Origin: Taklimakanibacter deserti
Lineage (GTDB): Bacteria; Pseudomonadota; Alphaproteobacteria; Rhizobiales; Aestuariivirgaceae
NCBI GenBank assembly: GCA_003574785.1
Contig: QORU01000013.1
Location: forward strand, 62,001 to 126,000
DNA length: 64,000 nt
Direction: 5' to 3'
Shown: one piece after another, positions 17,831 to 26,298 of the stretch
Layout: each line of letters begins with the position of its first letter
Numbering within the stretch: position 1 is the first letter of the stretch
Notes under the pieces: generated by a model
Told to the model about the DNA's origin: nothing
What the model saw: only the letters and a program-made list of their open reading frames with translations
The model's database searches: none
Made by a program: the position numbers and the translations under genes

Positions 17831-17859
17831 ACTATAAAGATATAGTATGAATAGTATGA
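17831..17859. promoter_or_regulatory. Palindrome and tandem repeat in GntR/importer gap
   Basis: ACTATA-aaga-TATAGT at 17831-17846 is a perfect inverted repeat, immediately followed by a tandem direct repeat of ATAGTATGA at 17842-17850 and 17851-17859. It lies 62 bases upstream of the divergent binding-protein start. It is a good candidate site for the regulator encoded beside it. It also covers the first two in-frame ATG codons of that regulator, which argues for a later start. Confidence 0.55.
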
Positions 17860-18659
17860 AGAAAGCAATCTCAAGCCGTAAACCACGGATCCCACTTGCG
17901 AATCTTATTCGACGGCATCCGGCGCGCCCGCCTGCTGCGATGTCCGGCAGCTTGCACGGCATGGTCCTCAACCAGATCGGACAGCGCATCCTCCGGGGCG
18001 ATCTCACGCCCGGCGATGCCTTGCCGAATGCCGACGACTGGAGCGCAGCCGAAGGGGTGAGCCGCACGGTGCTGCGCGAGGCGCTCAAGGTTCTCGCCGG
18101 CAAGGGTCTCGTCGAATCGCGGCCCAAGACCGGAACGCGGGTGCGTCCGCGCTCCCACTGGAATTTCCTCGACCCCGATGTACTGGCCTGGCGCTATGCC
18201 ACGGCCGCCGGCGGCGATGAGGCGCGCGCGCTCTTCGAGCTTCGCCGCGGCATCGAGCCTATGGCGGCGGCGCTCGCCGCCGAGCGCGCCACGCCCGAAC
18301 AGGTGAAGGAGCTCGAGTCCGCGCTCGCCGAGATGGAGGAAACGGCCGACGATGCCGAACGCTTCGCCGAGCCCGACCTCGTCTTCCATCAGTCCATCCT
18401 GCGCATGACCGGCAATGAGCTCATCGGCTCGCTCGCCGCGGTGATCGAGACGGCGCTGGTGATGAGCTTCCGCTTGTCCAACGACAATCCGCGCGGCCAG
18501 CGCCATTCCTTGCCGCTGCATCGCGACGTCGTCCGCAAGATCGCGGCGAAGGACGCCGAAGGCGCCAGGCAATCCTTGCTGACGCTGCTCGATCAGGCGG
18601 AGGAAGATGTCCGGCGCAGCCTGGATGCGCGGCGCGGCCGCCAGAGTGATGGTGAATAG
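17847..18659 (+). CDS. GntR family regulator, FadR subgroup
   Basis: A regulator of up to 270 residues with an N-terminal winged helix (VLNQIGQRILRGDLTPGDALP...GVSRTVLREALKVLAGKGLV) and an all-helical FCD effector domain at about residues 120-255 (ELRRGIEPMAAALAAERAT, FHQSILRMTGNELI). The first in-frame ATG is at 17847, but it has no ribosome site and lies in a repeat. The ATG at 17940, just before LHGMV where relatives usually begin, is an equally good start. It lies 1 base from a sugar-acid dehydratase gene and is divergent from an importer. Sugar acids are common ligands of this subgroup. Confidence 0.87.
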   Translation: MNSMKKAISSRKPRIPLANLIRRHPARPPAAMSGSLHGMVLNQIGQRILRGDLTPGDALPNADDWSAAEGVSRTVLREALKVLAGKGLVESRPKTGTRVRPRSHWNFLDPDVLAWRYATAAGGDEARALFELRRGIEPMAAALAAERATPEQVKELESALAEMEETADDAERFAEPDLVFHQSILRMTGNELIGSLAAVIETALVMSFRLSNDNPRGQRHSLPLHRDVVRKIAAKDAEGARQSLLTLLDQAEEDVRRSLDARRGRQSDGE

Positions 18660-18660
18660 G

Positions 18661-20385
18661 ATGAGTGAGCAGCGGAAGTTGCGTTCGGCCGCCTGGTTCG
18701 GCGGCAACGGCAAGAACGCGTTCATGCACCGGAGCTGGATGAAGAACCAGGGACTGCCCGATGACCTGTTCGACGGCCGTCCCGTCATCGGCATCTGCAA
18801 CACCTGGTCGGAGCTGACGCCTTGCAATGCGCATTTGCGCGGTCTTGCCGAGCGTGTGAAGCGCGGCGTCTATGAGGCGGGCGGGCTGCCGGTCGAATTC
18901 CCGGTCATGTCGCTCGGCGAATCCAATCTGCGGCCGACGGCGATGCTGTTCCGCAATCTCGCCAGCATGGATGTCGAGGAATCGATCCGCGGCAATCCGA
19001 TCGACGGCGTCATCTTGCTGGTGGGGTGCGACAAGACCACGCCGGCTTTGCTGATGGGCGCTGCGAGCTGCAACCTTCCCACCATCGCGGTGTCGGGCGG
19101 ACCGATGCTCAACGGAAATTTTCGCGGGCAACCCATCGGCTCGGGCACTCATGTGTGGAAGTTCTATGAGGATGTGAAGGCCGGCCGCATGCCGCTCGAG
19201 GATTTCCTCGCCGCCGAGCAGGGCCAGAGCCGCTCGGCCGGAAGCTGCATGACCATGGGCACGGCCTCCACCATGGCGAGCCTCGTCGAGGCTCTGGGCA
19301 TAGGTCTGCCCGACAATGCCTCCATCCCCGCCGTCGATGCGCGTCGTGGCGTCCTCGCTCATCTCGCCGGCCGGCGCATCGTCGAGCTCGTCAAGGATGA
19401 CGTGACGATGTCGCGCATCCTCACACGCGCCGCTTTCGAGAACGCGATCCGCGTCAATGGTGCGATCGGGGGATCGACCAATGCGGTGCTGCATCTCATT
19501 GCCGTTGCGCGGCGCATCGGCGTCGACCTCGATCTCGATGATTGGGACCGGCTCGGCCGCGATGTGCCGACCATCGTCGATCTGCTGCCGTCGGGGCGCT
19601 ATCTGATGGAGGATTTCTATTATGCCGGCGGCTTGCGCGCGGTGATGCGGACGCTGGCCGAGGCCGGGCTTCTGCATAAGGAGGCCGAGACCGTCGCCGG
19701 TCAGTCGATCGGCGACATCGTCAAGGATGCGCCCAACTACAATAGCGAGGTGATCCGGCCCCTCGACCGCCCGCTCACCCTCCAGGGCGGCATCGCGGTG
19801 CTGCGCGGCAATCTGGCGCCCGATGGCGCCGTCATCAAGCCGTCGGCCGCGACGCCGAAGCTGATGCAGCACAAAGGCCGCGCCGTCGTCTTCGAGAATA
19901 TCGAGCATTACCACGCCCGCATCGACGATCCCCAACTTGCCATCGATGCGAGCTCGGTCATGGTGCTCAAGAATTGCGGTCCGCGCGGCTATCCCGGCAT
20001 GGCCGAGGTCGGCAACATGCCGCTCCCGGCCAAGCTTTTGAAGCAGGGCGTTGCCGACATGGTGCGCATATCCGATGCGCGCATGAGCGGAACCGCTTAT
20101 GGCACCGTCGTGCTCCACACCGCGCCCGAGGCCGCGAGCGGCGGCACGCTGGCCTTGGTGCAGGACGGCGATCTGATCGAGCTCGACGTCGAAGGCCGCC
20201 GCCTCGAGCTCCATGTCGGCGCGGAGGAACTGGCGGCGCGCCGCAAGGCGTGGGTTGCACCCAGCCTGTCCTTGGGCGGCTATCAGAGCCTCTATGTCGA
20301 GCGCGTTCTCCAGGCCGATCAGGGCTGCGATTTCGATTTCCTCGTCGGCCGGCGCGATGCCGGCGTCCCCCGCCACTCCCACTGA
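18661..20385 (+). CDS. IlvD/Edd family sugar-acid dehydratase (pentonate type)
   Basis: A 574-residue dehydratase of the IlvD/Edd family, length as in L-arabinonate and D-xylonate dehydratases. The three cluster-binding cysteines are visible in ICNTWSE, VGCDKTTP and GSCMTMGTA, so an Fe-S cluster plus Mg is expected. SDARMSGTAYG near residue 480 holds the catalytic Ser. It probably removes water from a pentonate or hexonate to give a 2-keto-3-deoxy acid. The start ATG at 18661 follows the regulator stop directly. With the SDR and FAH-fold genes downstream it fits a non-phosphorylating pentose pathway. The exact sugar acid is not certain. Confidence 0.88.
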   Translation: MSEQRKLRSAAWFGGNGKNAFMHRSWMKNQGLPDDLFDGRPVIGICNTWSELTPCNAHLRGLAERVKRGVYEAGGLPVEFPVMSLGESNLRPTAMLFRNLASMDVEESIRGNPIDGVILLVGCDKTTPALLMGAASCNLPTIAVSGGPMLNGNFRGQPIGSGTHVWKFYEDVKAGRMPLEDFLAAEQGQSRSAGSCMTMGTASTMASLVEALGIGLPDNASIPAVDARRGVLAHLAGRRIVELVKDDVTMSRILTRAAFENAIRVNGAIGGSTNAVLHLIAVARRIGVDLDLDDWDRLGRDVPTIVDLLPSGRYLMEDFYYAGGLRAVMRTLAEAGLLHKEAETVAGQSIGDIVKDAPNYNSEVIRPLDRPLTLQGGIAVLRGNLAPDGAVIKPSAATPKLMQHKGRAVVFENIEHYHARIDDPQLAIDASSVMVLKNCGPRGYPGMAEVGNMPLPAKLLKQGVADMVRISDARMSGTAYGTVVLHTAPEAASGGTLALVQDGDLIELDVEGRRLELHVGAEELAARRKAWVAPSLSLGGYQSLYVERVLQADQGCDFDFLVGRRDAGVPRHSH

Positions 20386-20394
20386 GGTCCATCG

Positions 20395-21174
20395 ATGCAG
20401 GGCGATATCGACAACGGCGCAGCCTATCCGAGCCTCGCGGGCCGCAGCGTCTTCATCACCGGCGGCGGCAGCGGCATCGGCGAAAGCCTGGTCGAGCATT
20501 TCTGCGCGCAAAAGAGCCGCGTCGCCTTCATCGATCTGGCGGAAGAGCCTTCGCGGCGGCTGGTTTCGCGCATCGCGGCGAAGGGCGATCCGGCGCCCTT
20601 CTTCATCCCGGGCGACCTGCGCGACATCGCGATCTTGCGCACGGCGATCGCCGAAGCCGCCAAGCGGAACGGTCCAATCGCCGCGCTTTGCAACAATGCG
20701 GGCAATGACGACCGGCATCGCAGCGAAGACGTCACCGTCGACTATTGGGACGACCGCATGGCGGTCAATGTCCGCCATCAGTTCTTCGCCGCCCAGGCGG
20801 TGCGCCCGCAGATGAAAGAGGCCGGCGGCGGCTCGATCATCAATTTCGGCTCCATCACCTGGCTGGTCGGCGATGGCGACTGTCCCGCCTATGTCACCTC
20901 CAAGGCCGCCATCACCGGCATGACGCGGGCCCTGGCGCGCGAATTCGGCCGCGATCGCATCCGGGTGAACTGCATGCTGCCGGGCTGGATCATGACCGAG
21001 CGCCAGATGCGCCTGTGGCTGACGCCGGAAGGCGAGCGCCAGATCGCCGAGCGCCAATGCCTGCCGGACCGGCTCTTTCCGCCCGACATCGCCCGCATGG
21101 CCTTGTTCCTCGCCGCCGACGACAGCCGGATGTGCTCCTCGCAGCAGTTCATCGTCGATGGCGGATGGGTATAG
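20395..21174 (+). CDS. SDR, sugar 1-dehydrogenase type
   Basis: A 259-residue classical SDR with GGGSGIGE, NNAG, catalytic Ser in NFGSITW and YVTSK (Tyr and Lys). The C-terminal half (GMTRALAREFGRDRIRVN..., ending VDGGWV) resembles Caulobacter D-xylose dehydrogenase XylB and related arabinose or galactose dehydrogenases. It is expected to oxidise an aldose to the lactone with NAD(P), supplying the acid used by the dehydratase 9 bases upstream. The substrate is inferred from family and operon. Confidence 0.87.
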   Translation: MQGDIDNGAAYPSLAGRSVFITGGGSGIGESLVEHFCAQKSRVAFIDLAEEPSRRLVSRIAAKGDPAPFFIPGDLRDIAILRTAIAEAAKRNGPIAALCNNAGNDDRHRSEDVTVDYWDDRMAVNVRHQFFAAQAVRPQMKEAGGGSIINFGSITWLVGDGDCPAYVTSKAAITGMTRALAREFGRDRIRVNCMLPGWIMTERQMRLWLTPEGERQIAERQCLPDRLFPPDIARMALFLAADDSRMCSSQQFIVDGGWV

Positions 21175-21186
21175 GGAGTTTGCGGA

Positions 21187-22176
21187 ATGCGTCTCGTGCA
21201 ATTTCAGGAATCGTCGGGTAAGCGACGCGTCGGCGCCATCGCGAACGGCAAGGCAAATCTCCTGGGCGGCGTCGAGCGTGTCTATGATCTCGCTCTGGCC
21301 GCCATTGCGAGCGGGTCGAGCCTTGCCGTCGAAGCGGAAAGGCATATCGACGGCACGCTCTTCGACTATGACAGGGTGTCGGCAGACGGATCGCTCCTGC
21401 CGCCCGTCGATCATGCTGAGCCGGCGCGCTTCTGGATCACCGGCACCGGCCTCACCCATCTCGGCAGCGCCGATGCGCGCGACAAGATGCATGAGCTCGC
21501 CCATGGAGCGGATGCGGACCTGACCGATTCCATGAAGATATTTCGCATGGGCCTTACAGGCGGGAAGCCCGCGGAGGGCGAGATCGGCGTCCAGCCGGAA
21601 TGGTTCTTCAAGGGACTGGGGACCTGCCTGGTGCCACCGGGCAGCGCCCTGCCGCTTCCATCCTTCGCGCTCGCCGGCGGCGAGGAGGCCGAGATCGTTG
21701 GGCTCTATATCGTCAGCCCCGACGGCACGCCCTGGCGGCTCGGCTACGCCCTCGGCAACGAATTCTCCGATCAGGTCACCGAAGCCATCAACTATCTCTA
21801 TCTCGCCCATTCCAAGCTCCGGGCCTGCTCGATCGGTCCCGAGCTCCTCTTGGGCGACTTGCCGGACGATGTCAGGGGAACGGTGCGCGTCCTGCGTGCC
21901 GGCAAGCCCGTCTGGGAGGGTGAATTCCTGAGCGGCGAAAGCAACATGTCGCATTCGGTCCGCAATCTCGAGCACTATCATTTCCGCTATGACATGTTCC
22001 GGCGGCCGGGTGATTTGCATGCCTATTTCTTCGGTGCGCCGTGTTTGAGTTGCGCCCATGACGTCAAAACACGGTCGGGCGATGAGTTCGAAATCGATGT
22101 GCCGGCATTCGGACGTCCGCTGCGCAATGCGATGACGGCACAGGCCGAGCAGAGTTTCGCGATCAGGGCGCTTTAG
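21187..22176 (+). CDS. FAH-fold hydratase/dehydratase, AraD1/GguC type
   Basis: A 329-residue protein of the fumarylacetoacetate-hydrolase fold, AraD1/GguC branch. Visible elements are WITGTGLTHLGSADARDKMH, QPEWFFKGLG and the metal-site region GGEEAEIVGLYIV. Members act on 2-keto-3-deoxy pentonates made by IlvD/Edd dehydratases, giving 2-ketoglutarate semialdehyde or related products. It is third in the row after dehydratase and SDR, which supports that role. GguC homologues are often next to sugar importers in rhizobia and agrobacteria. No semialdehyde dehydrogenase is in the operon. Confidence 0.83.
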   Translation: MRLVQFQESSGKRRVGAIANGKANLLGGVERVYDLALAAIASGSSLAVEAERHIDGTLFDYDRVSADGSLLPPVDHAEPARFWITGTGLTHLGSADARDKMHELAHGADADLTDSMKIFRMGLTGGKPAEGEIGVQPEWFFKGLGTCLVPPGSALPLPSFALAGGEEAEIVGLYIVSPDGTPWRLGYALGNEFSDQVTEAINYLYLAHSKLRACSIGPELLLGDLPDDVRGTVRVLRAGKPVWEGEFLSGESNMSHSVRNLEHYHFRYDMFRRPGDLHAYFFGAPCLSCAHDVKTRSGDEFEIDVPAFGRPLRNAMTAQAEQSFAIRAL

Positions 22177-22219
22177 AACTTGGTCTTGATCGGCGCTCTT
22201 GCTGTGCTAGGCAGGTCCG

Positions 22220-23413
22220 ATGAACGATCAAGCACCAAAGACCGCACAAACCGGCATCGATGATGACGAGGTGGCAAAGCTCCTGTCGCGCCTCGTCGCG
22301 GTGCCGAGCGTCAACATCGCCTTCCGCCAGGCGGGCGATCCGGATGAGTGGTTCAACGAGGCGCGGCTCGGCGCCGTCGTCGCCGACTGGCTCAGCGAGC
22401 ACGGCATCGCGGTCGAAGTCGATCTGGTGGCGCCCGAGCGGCCGAATGTGATCGCCCATGTCAAGGGGACCGCGGGCGGTCCGACAATGATCTGGGAAGG
22501 CCATCTCGACACGGTACAGGTGACGGGGATGAGCGATCCTTTTACGCCGCGCCTTGCCGATGGCCGCCTCTATGGCCGCGGCGCCGTCGACGACAAGGCC
22601 TGCCTTGCCGCTTTCATGCTCGCCATGCGCGACCTGGCGCAAGACCCGCCACCTGGCGATGTGACCTTCCTCGCCGCTTCCGATGAGGAATTCAGTTTCA
22701 CCGGCATCACCCATCATGTCGAGCGTGACGCCAGCTATGACATGGGCGTCGCCGGCGAGCCGACCGAATTGCGCGTGGTGCGTGCCTGCAAGGGCTGCGT
22801 GCGCTGGTTCGTTGAGGTGCAGGGCCGTGCCGCCCATACGGCGAAGCCGCATGAAGGAGTCGATGCCGTGGTCGCGGCGCGCAAGCTTCTCGATCTCTTC
22901 GAGGCGGAGATGCGCAAGCGGACCGAGATCCATCCTCTGCTCGGGCCGGCGACCTTGACCTGCACCGCCTTCGAGGCGGGCGAGGGGCCCAATACCGTTC
23001 CGTCACGCGCGCGCCTGCGTTTCGACTACCGCTATCTGCCGAACGAGGAGGGCGATGCCGTATGGCGCCGCTTCGCCAAGATCGCAACCGAGCTTGCCGG
23101 CGCATCGCCCGGCATCCGCATCGTCACCGAAGCGCCCTTCATCGATTCAGCCGCGATGGATGTGGCGGAAGGCGAAGCGGTGGTCGGCCTGTTCTCGGAA
23201 ATCTGCCGCCAGCACGACATCGATCCGACCCCTGAAGGTGTTCCCTATGGCTCGGATTCGACCAAGATGGTGGCGTCCGGCATCCCGACCATCGTCTTCG
23301 GACCAGGCAGCATCGCCCAGGCGCATGTGCTCGACGAGCATGTCGAGATCGCGCAAGTGACCAAGGCGGCGCGCATGCTGGTGGACGCTGCACGCCAGGC
23401 CAAAGCCCGCTGA
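22220..23413 (+). CDS. M20 family metallopeptidase/deacylase
   Basis: A 397-residue M20 (ArgE/DapE/CPG2) amidohydrolase with two-zinc site elements: GHLDTVQ, GRGAVDDK, the catalytic pair in SDEEFSF, and GEPTEL. The dimerisation or lid domain covers about residues 180-290 (RAAHTAKPHEGVDAV). Members cleave acyl groups or peptides from amino acids in the cytoplasm. It is 43 bases after the FAH-fold gene and may be in the same transcript, although its chemistry does not fit pentose breakdown. The substrate is unknown. Confidence 0.87.
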   Translation: MNDQAPKTAQTGIDDDEVAKLLSRLVAVPSVNIAFRQAGDPDEWFNEARLGAVVADWLSEHGIAVEVDLVAPERPNVIAHVKGTAGGPTMIWEGHLDTVQVTGMSDPFTPRLADGRLYGRGAVDDKACLAAFMLAMRDLAQDPPPGDVTFLAASDEEFSFTGITHHVERDASYDMGVAGEPTELRVVRACKGCVRWFVEVQGRAAHTAKPHEGVDAVVAARKLLDLFEAEMRKRTEIHPLLGPATLTCTAFEAGEGPNTVPSRARLRFDYRYLPNEEGDAVWRRFAKIATELAGASPGIRIVTEAPFIDSAAMDVAEGEAVVGLFSEICRQHDIDPTPEGVPYGSDSTKMVASGIPTIVFGPGSIAQAHVLDEHVEIAQVTKAARMLVDAARQAKAR

Positions 23414-23495
23414 TCCGCCGCGACGCGGCCCAATCCTCATCTTCCGCATTATCGGTCCCATAGATGTCGCCATGGGAATAATGAATTTGCGCGTC

Positions 23496-23526
23496 AAACG
23501 AAAGGAAACGAAAAACAAGCGAACAA
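23496..23526. promoter_or_regulatory. Phased direct repeats before MocE-like gene
   Basis: AAACGAAA occurs at 23496 and 23506 and AAGCGAAC at 23517, so the copies repeat at 10-11 bases, one helical turn. The block is purine-rich and lies 20-50 bases upstream of the ferredoxin start. Phased direct repeats of this kind are used by DeoR-type sugar regulators; no such regulator is encoded in the window. It may be the control site for the 23.5-34.6 kb gene set. Confidence 0.45.
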
Positions 23527-23544
23527 AAAGCAAAAGAGGACGTA

Positions 23545-23889
23545 ATGGGAGATGTCGAGGCGAAAGGGCAATCGCAAAACTGGGTGGCGGCCACGCCTGT
23601 CGACGGCCTCGAACCCAATGACGCGATGCGCATCCAGCATGACGGCACTTGCATCGCCATCTACAATCTCGACGGCCGCTTCTACGCCACTGCGGGCGTA
23701 TGCACCCATGCGCATGCCTTCCTTTCGGAAGGCTATATCGACGGCCAGACCATCGAATGCCCGCTGCATCAGGGCCTTTTCCACATACCGACCGGAACGC
23801 CGTTGTCGCCGCCCGTCACCGAGCCCTTGAAGATCTATGAGACGAAGATCGAGCAGGGGATCGTCTATGTCCGCGTGAGCGGAGAATGA
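23545..23889 (+). CDS. Rieske ferredoxin, MocE-like
   Basis: A 114-residue soluble Rieske-type [2Fe-2S] ferredoxin. The cluster ligands are in CTHAHAF (Cys-x-His) and CPLHQGLF (Cys-x2-His). AAAGAGGA precedes the ATG. It resembles ferredoxins of multicomponent oxygenases and MocE of rhizopine catabolism, and should carry electrons from the FAD reductase at 31468 to the desaturase-fold oxygenase at 30473. In this gene set it comes first, ahead of a sugar-type importer. It is the only stand-alone ferredoxin in the window, so it might also serve the second reductase at 40021. Confidence 0.9.
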   Translation: MGDVEAKGQSQNWVAATPVDGLEPNDAMRIQHDGTCIAIYNLDGRFYATAGVCTHAHAFLSEGYIDGQTIECPLHQGLFHIPTGTPLSPPVTEPLKIYETKIEQGIVYVRVSGE

Positions 23890-23905
23890 AGTGAATCAAC
23901 GACTG

Positions 23906-23930
23906 CTCCCGAGAGAAAGATCTCCGGGAG
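23906..23930 (+). promoter_or_regulatory. Intercistronic hairpin after ferredoxin gene
   Basis: CTCCCG-a-GAGA-aaga-TCTC-CGGGAG forms a 10-base-pair stem with one bulged A and a 4-base loop. It lies in the 70-base gap between the ferredoxin stop and the binding-protein start, and no T-run follows. It probably sets relative message levels of ferredoxin and importer genes rather than ending transcription. Confidence 0.6.
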
Positions 23931-23959
23931 AAACCAACAATCATCCATGGGAGGATTAG

Positions 23960-25267
23960 ATGCCAGCCTTATCTCGTCGCCAGCTTTTCCAGGGTGCAGC
24001 CGGTCTTGCCTTTGCCGCTGCCCTGCCTGATCTCCTCGCCACGCCGGCGCAAGCCGAAACCGCGTCCGTCCACGACCTGCTCAATCAGCTGATCAAGAAA
24101 TATTCCGATGCCGCCAAGGCCTCGATGAGCAATGAGGAAATCAAGGCGCTGTTCGAGAAGGACGGCTTCCGCGATTATCTCGATGTCTATCCGGTCGGCG
24201 ACCTCGCCGGCGGCTTCGTCTGGAAGCCCGGCATGGGCGCAACCTTCACCGGGCCCTACAGCAAGCTTCAGATCAAGGCGCCCTTCACCGACTATCTGCC
24301 GATGGCGGAAGGGCCGGTGCTCGACAAGAGCAAGACCTATCGCATCGGCTTCGTGTTCCACGGCTTCAACCATCCCTGGCTCATCAGCCTGGCCGACACC
24401 GCGGCCTGGGAGGCGGCGCGCCATCCCAATATCCAGCTCGAGGTCATCGATGCAGAATTCGATGACAACAAGATGGGCCAGGTGATCGATACCTGGATCG
24501 CCAAGCAGTTCGACGGCATCGTGCTGTGGCCGTCGCGCGAAGCGCCCATGGGGCCGCCGGTCGATCGCGCCATTGCCGCCGGCATCCCGGTGGTGAGCCT
24601 CGACCGCCGCACGTCCTCGGAAGTGATCAGCTCGGAAGTGCTCGGCAATTTCTACGCCAACGGCCTGCAGCAGGGCCTCTATCTCCAGCATGCGGCGGGG
24701 GGCTCGGGCAGCATGATCTGCAACCGCAAGGACCTCGGCAGCACGGCGGATTCGATCCGCACCGGGTCCTATCTCGAGGTGATCGGCAACAGCCCCGGCT
24801 ACAAGATGCTGGCCAATTACCACACCAACAGCCAGCGCACGCTCGCCTTCAAGTCGACGGCCGACGCGCTCCAGGCCTTCAAGGACATCTCGATCATCTT
24901 CAACACCGGCGGCGAGGAGGCCATGGGGGCGCTCGATGCGGTGCGCGAAGCAGGCCGCCTCAACAGCGCGCCCGGCGGCAAGAAGATCATCATCCTCGCC
25001 AATGACGACGCGCGCGAGGTTCTGAAGGAGATCCGCGCCGGCAATATGGACATGGTGGCGCCCTATACGCCGCTCCTCGGCGATATCGGCATCAGGGCCG
25101 TCATCATGCATATCGGCCACAAGGCCGGGCTCGCGGATGCGCCGCCGAAGCTCATCCTGACGCCCAATCTTCCCATGATCACCAAAGAGAAGATGACCAT
25201 CGAAGGCATAGAGACGCTGACCCCTGATGAGTGGCCCTATGCCTATGGCCCCGAAGCCGCCAGCTGA
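23960..25267 (+). CDS. Periplasmic sugar/polyol-binding protein, long form
   Basis: A 435-residue binding protein of the ribose type, longer than usual (about 310-350) because of an extension of about 100 residues before the first lobe. The N-terminus SRRQLFQGAAGLAFAAALPDLLATPAQAE is a Tat-like signal. The core shows IGFVFHGFNHPWLISLADTA, VLWPSREAPMGPPVDRAI and PVVSLDRR. GGGAGGA precedes the ATG. It belongs with two permeases and an ATPase in the MocDEF-like set and should bind the methylated substrate proposed for that system. It corresponds in role to MocB but is not obviously its orthologue. Confidence 0.87.
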   Translation: MPALSRRQLFQGAAGLAFAAALPDLLATPAQAETASVHDLLNQLIKKYSDAAKASMSNEEIKALFEKDGFRDYLDVYPVGDLAGGFVWKPGMGATFTGPYSKLQIKAPFTDYLPMAEGPVLDKSKTYRIGFVFHGFNHPWLISLADTAAWEAARHPNIQLEVIDAEFDDNKMGQVIDTWIAKQFDGIVLWPSREAPMGPPVDRAIAAGIPVVSLDRRTSSEVISSEVLGNFYANGLQQGLYLQHAAGGSGSMICNRKDLGSTADSIRTGSYLEVIGNSPGYKMLANYHTNSQRTLAFKSTADALQAFKDISIIFNTGGEEAMGALDAVREAGRLNSAPGGKKIIILANDDAREVLKEIRAGNMDMVAPYTPLLGDIGIRAVIMHIGHKAGLADAPPKLILTPNLPMITKEKMTIEGIETLTPDEWPYAYGPEAAS

Positions 25268-25305
25268 ACAGCGGGCAGGGCGGCCATGACGCCTGAGCTT
25301 CGGGC

Positions 25306-26298
25306 ATGAGTGTCATCGACAACAATAGTGCGGTTCACTCCGCGGCTGCGATCCTGCGCCCCGCCTGGCGCCTGTCGCAGGTCGCGGAGGTGAGCCGCAT
25401 CGGGGTTCTCCTCGTCCTCGTCGTGATCGCCGCGATCGTGGCGCCGTCTTTCCTCAGCCTCGCCAATCTGCAGGTGATCCTGATGGCGGTCGCGGCGATC
25501 GGCATCATGGCCTTCGGCATGACGCTGGTGGTGATCGCCGGCGAAATCGATCTGTCGATCGCCGGCGTCGCCATCCTGGCCTGCGTGATGGGCGGCATAT
25601 TGATTCCGACCGGATCGCCCTTCCTCATCATCGCGGCGACGCTCGCGACCGGGCTCGTCGCTGGCCTGATCAATGGCTTCCTGGTCACGGCCTTCCGCAT
25701 TCCCTCGCTCATCGCCACACTCGGCATGCTGGGCATCGCCCGGGCGCTCGCCAATATCGCTTCCGGCGGCCAGGCTCTCTATCCGGACAGCATCGCGACC
25801 TACCTCTGGCTCGGCCGCGGCACCTGGCTCGGCATGCCGATCCCTGTGCTCATTCTGCTGGTCCTCGCCGGCCTCGCCATCTGCCTCACCCGCTTCTCCG
25901 TCTTCGGCCGCGCGCTCTACGCGACCGGCGGCAATGCACGGGCGGCGCGGCTCTCGGGCATCAATGTGACGGCCGTGCGGATCACCGTCTTCATGCTGTG
26001 CGGCTTCTGCGCGGCCCTTGCCGGCATGCTCGACAGCGCGCGCCTCTCTTATATCAATCCGGCGGGCTTCGAGGGCATCGAGCTCAGCGTCCTGGCGGTG
26101 ACGGTGCTGGGCGGCGCGGCGCTCTCGGGCGGCAAGGGCACGATCACCGGGACGCTGATCGCGGCGCTCATCATCGGCGTCGTCAACAATCTTCTCAACC
26201 AGCTCGGCGTCTCCATCTATCTGCAGCAAGTGGTGACGGCCGTGGTGATCCTCATCGTCGTGCTGCCGGACGCCTTGCAAAGGGGAAGCGGAAAATGA
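25306..26298 (+). CDS. Sugar ABC importer permease, RbsC type (first)
   Basis: A 330-residue CUT2 permease with the signature LVVIAGEIDLSIAGVAI and the C-terminal GGAALSGGKGTITGTLIAAL. It starts 38 bases after the binding-protein stop and overlaps the next permease by four bases. It is one half of the channel of the importer in the MocDEF-like gene set. Confidence 0.91.
   Translation: MSVIDNNSAVHSAAAILRPAWRLSQVAEVSRIGVLLVLVVIAAIVAPSFLSLANLQVILMAVAAIGIMAFGMTLVVIAGEIDLSIAGVAILACVMGGILIPTGSPFLIIAATLATGLVAGLINGFLVTAFRIPSLIATLGMLGIARALANIASGGQALYPDSIATYLWLGRGTWLGMPIPVLILLVLAGLAICLTRFSVFGRALYATGGNARAARLSGINVTAVRITVFMLCGFCAALAGMLDSARLSYINPAGFEGIELSVLAVTVLGGAALSGGKGTITGTLIAALIIGVVNNLLNQLGVSIYLQQVVTAVVILIVVLPDALQRGSGK

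Noticed and set aside
18421..22059. A 1212-codon open frame on the minus strand
   Set aside because: It lies opposite the dehydratase, SDR and FAH-fold genes, its translation matches no family and is rich in Arg, Ala, His and Asp, as expected for antisense of GC-rich genes.
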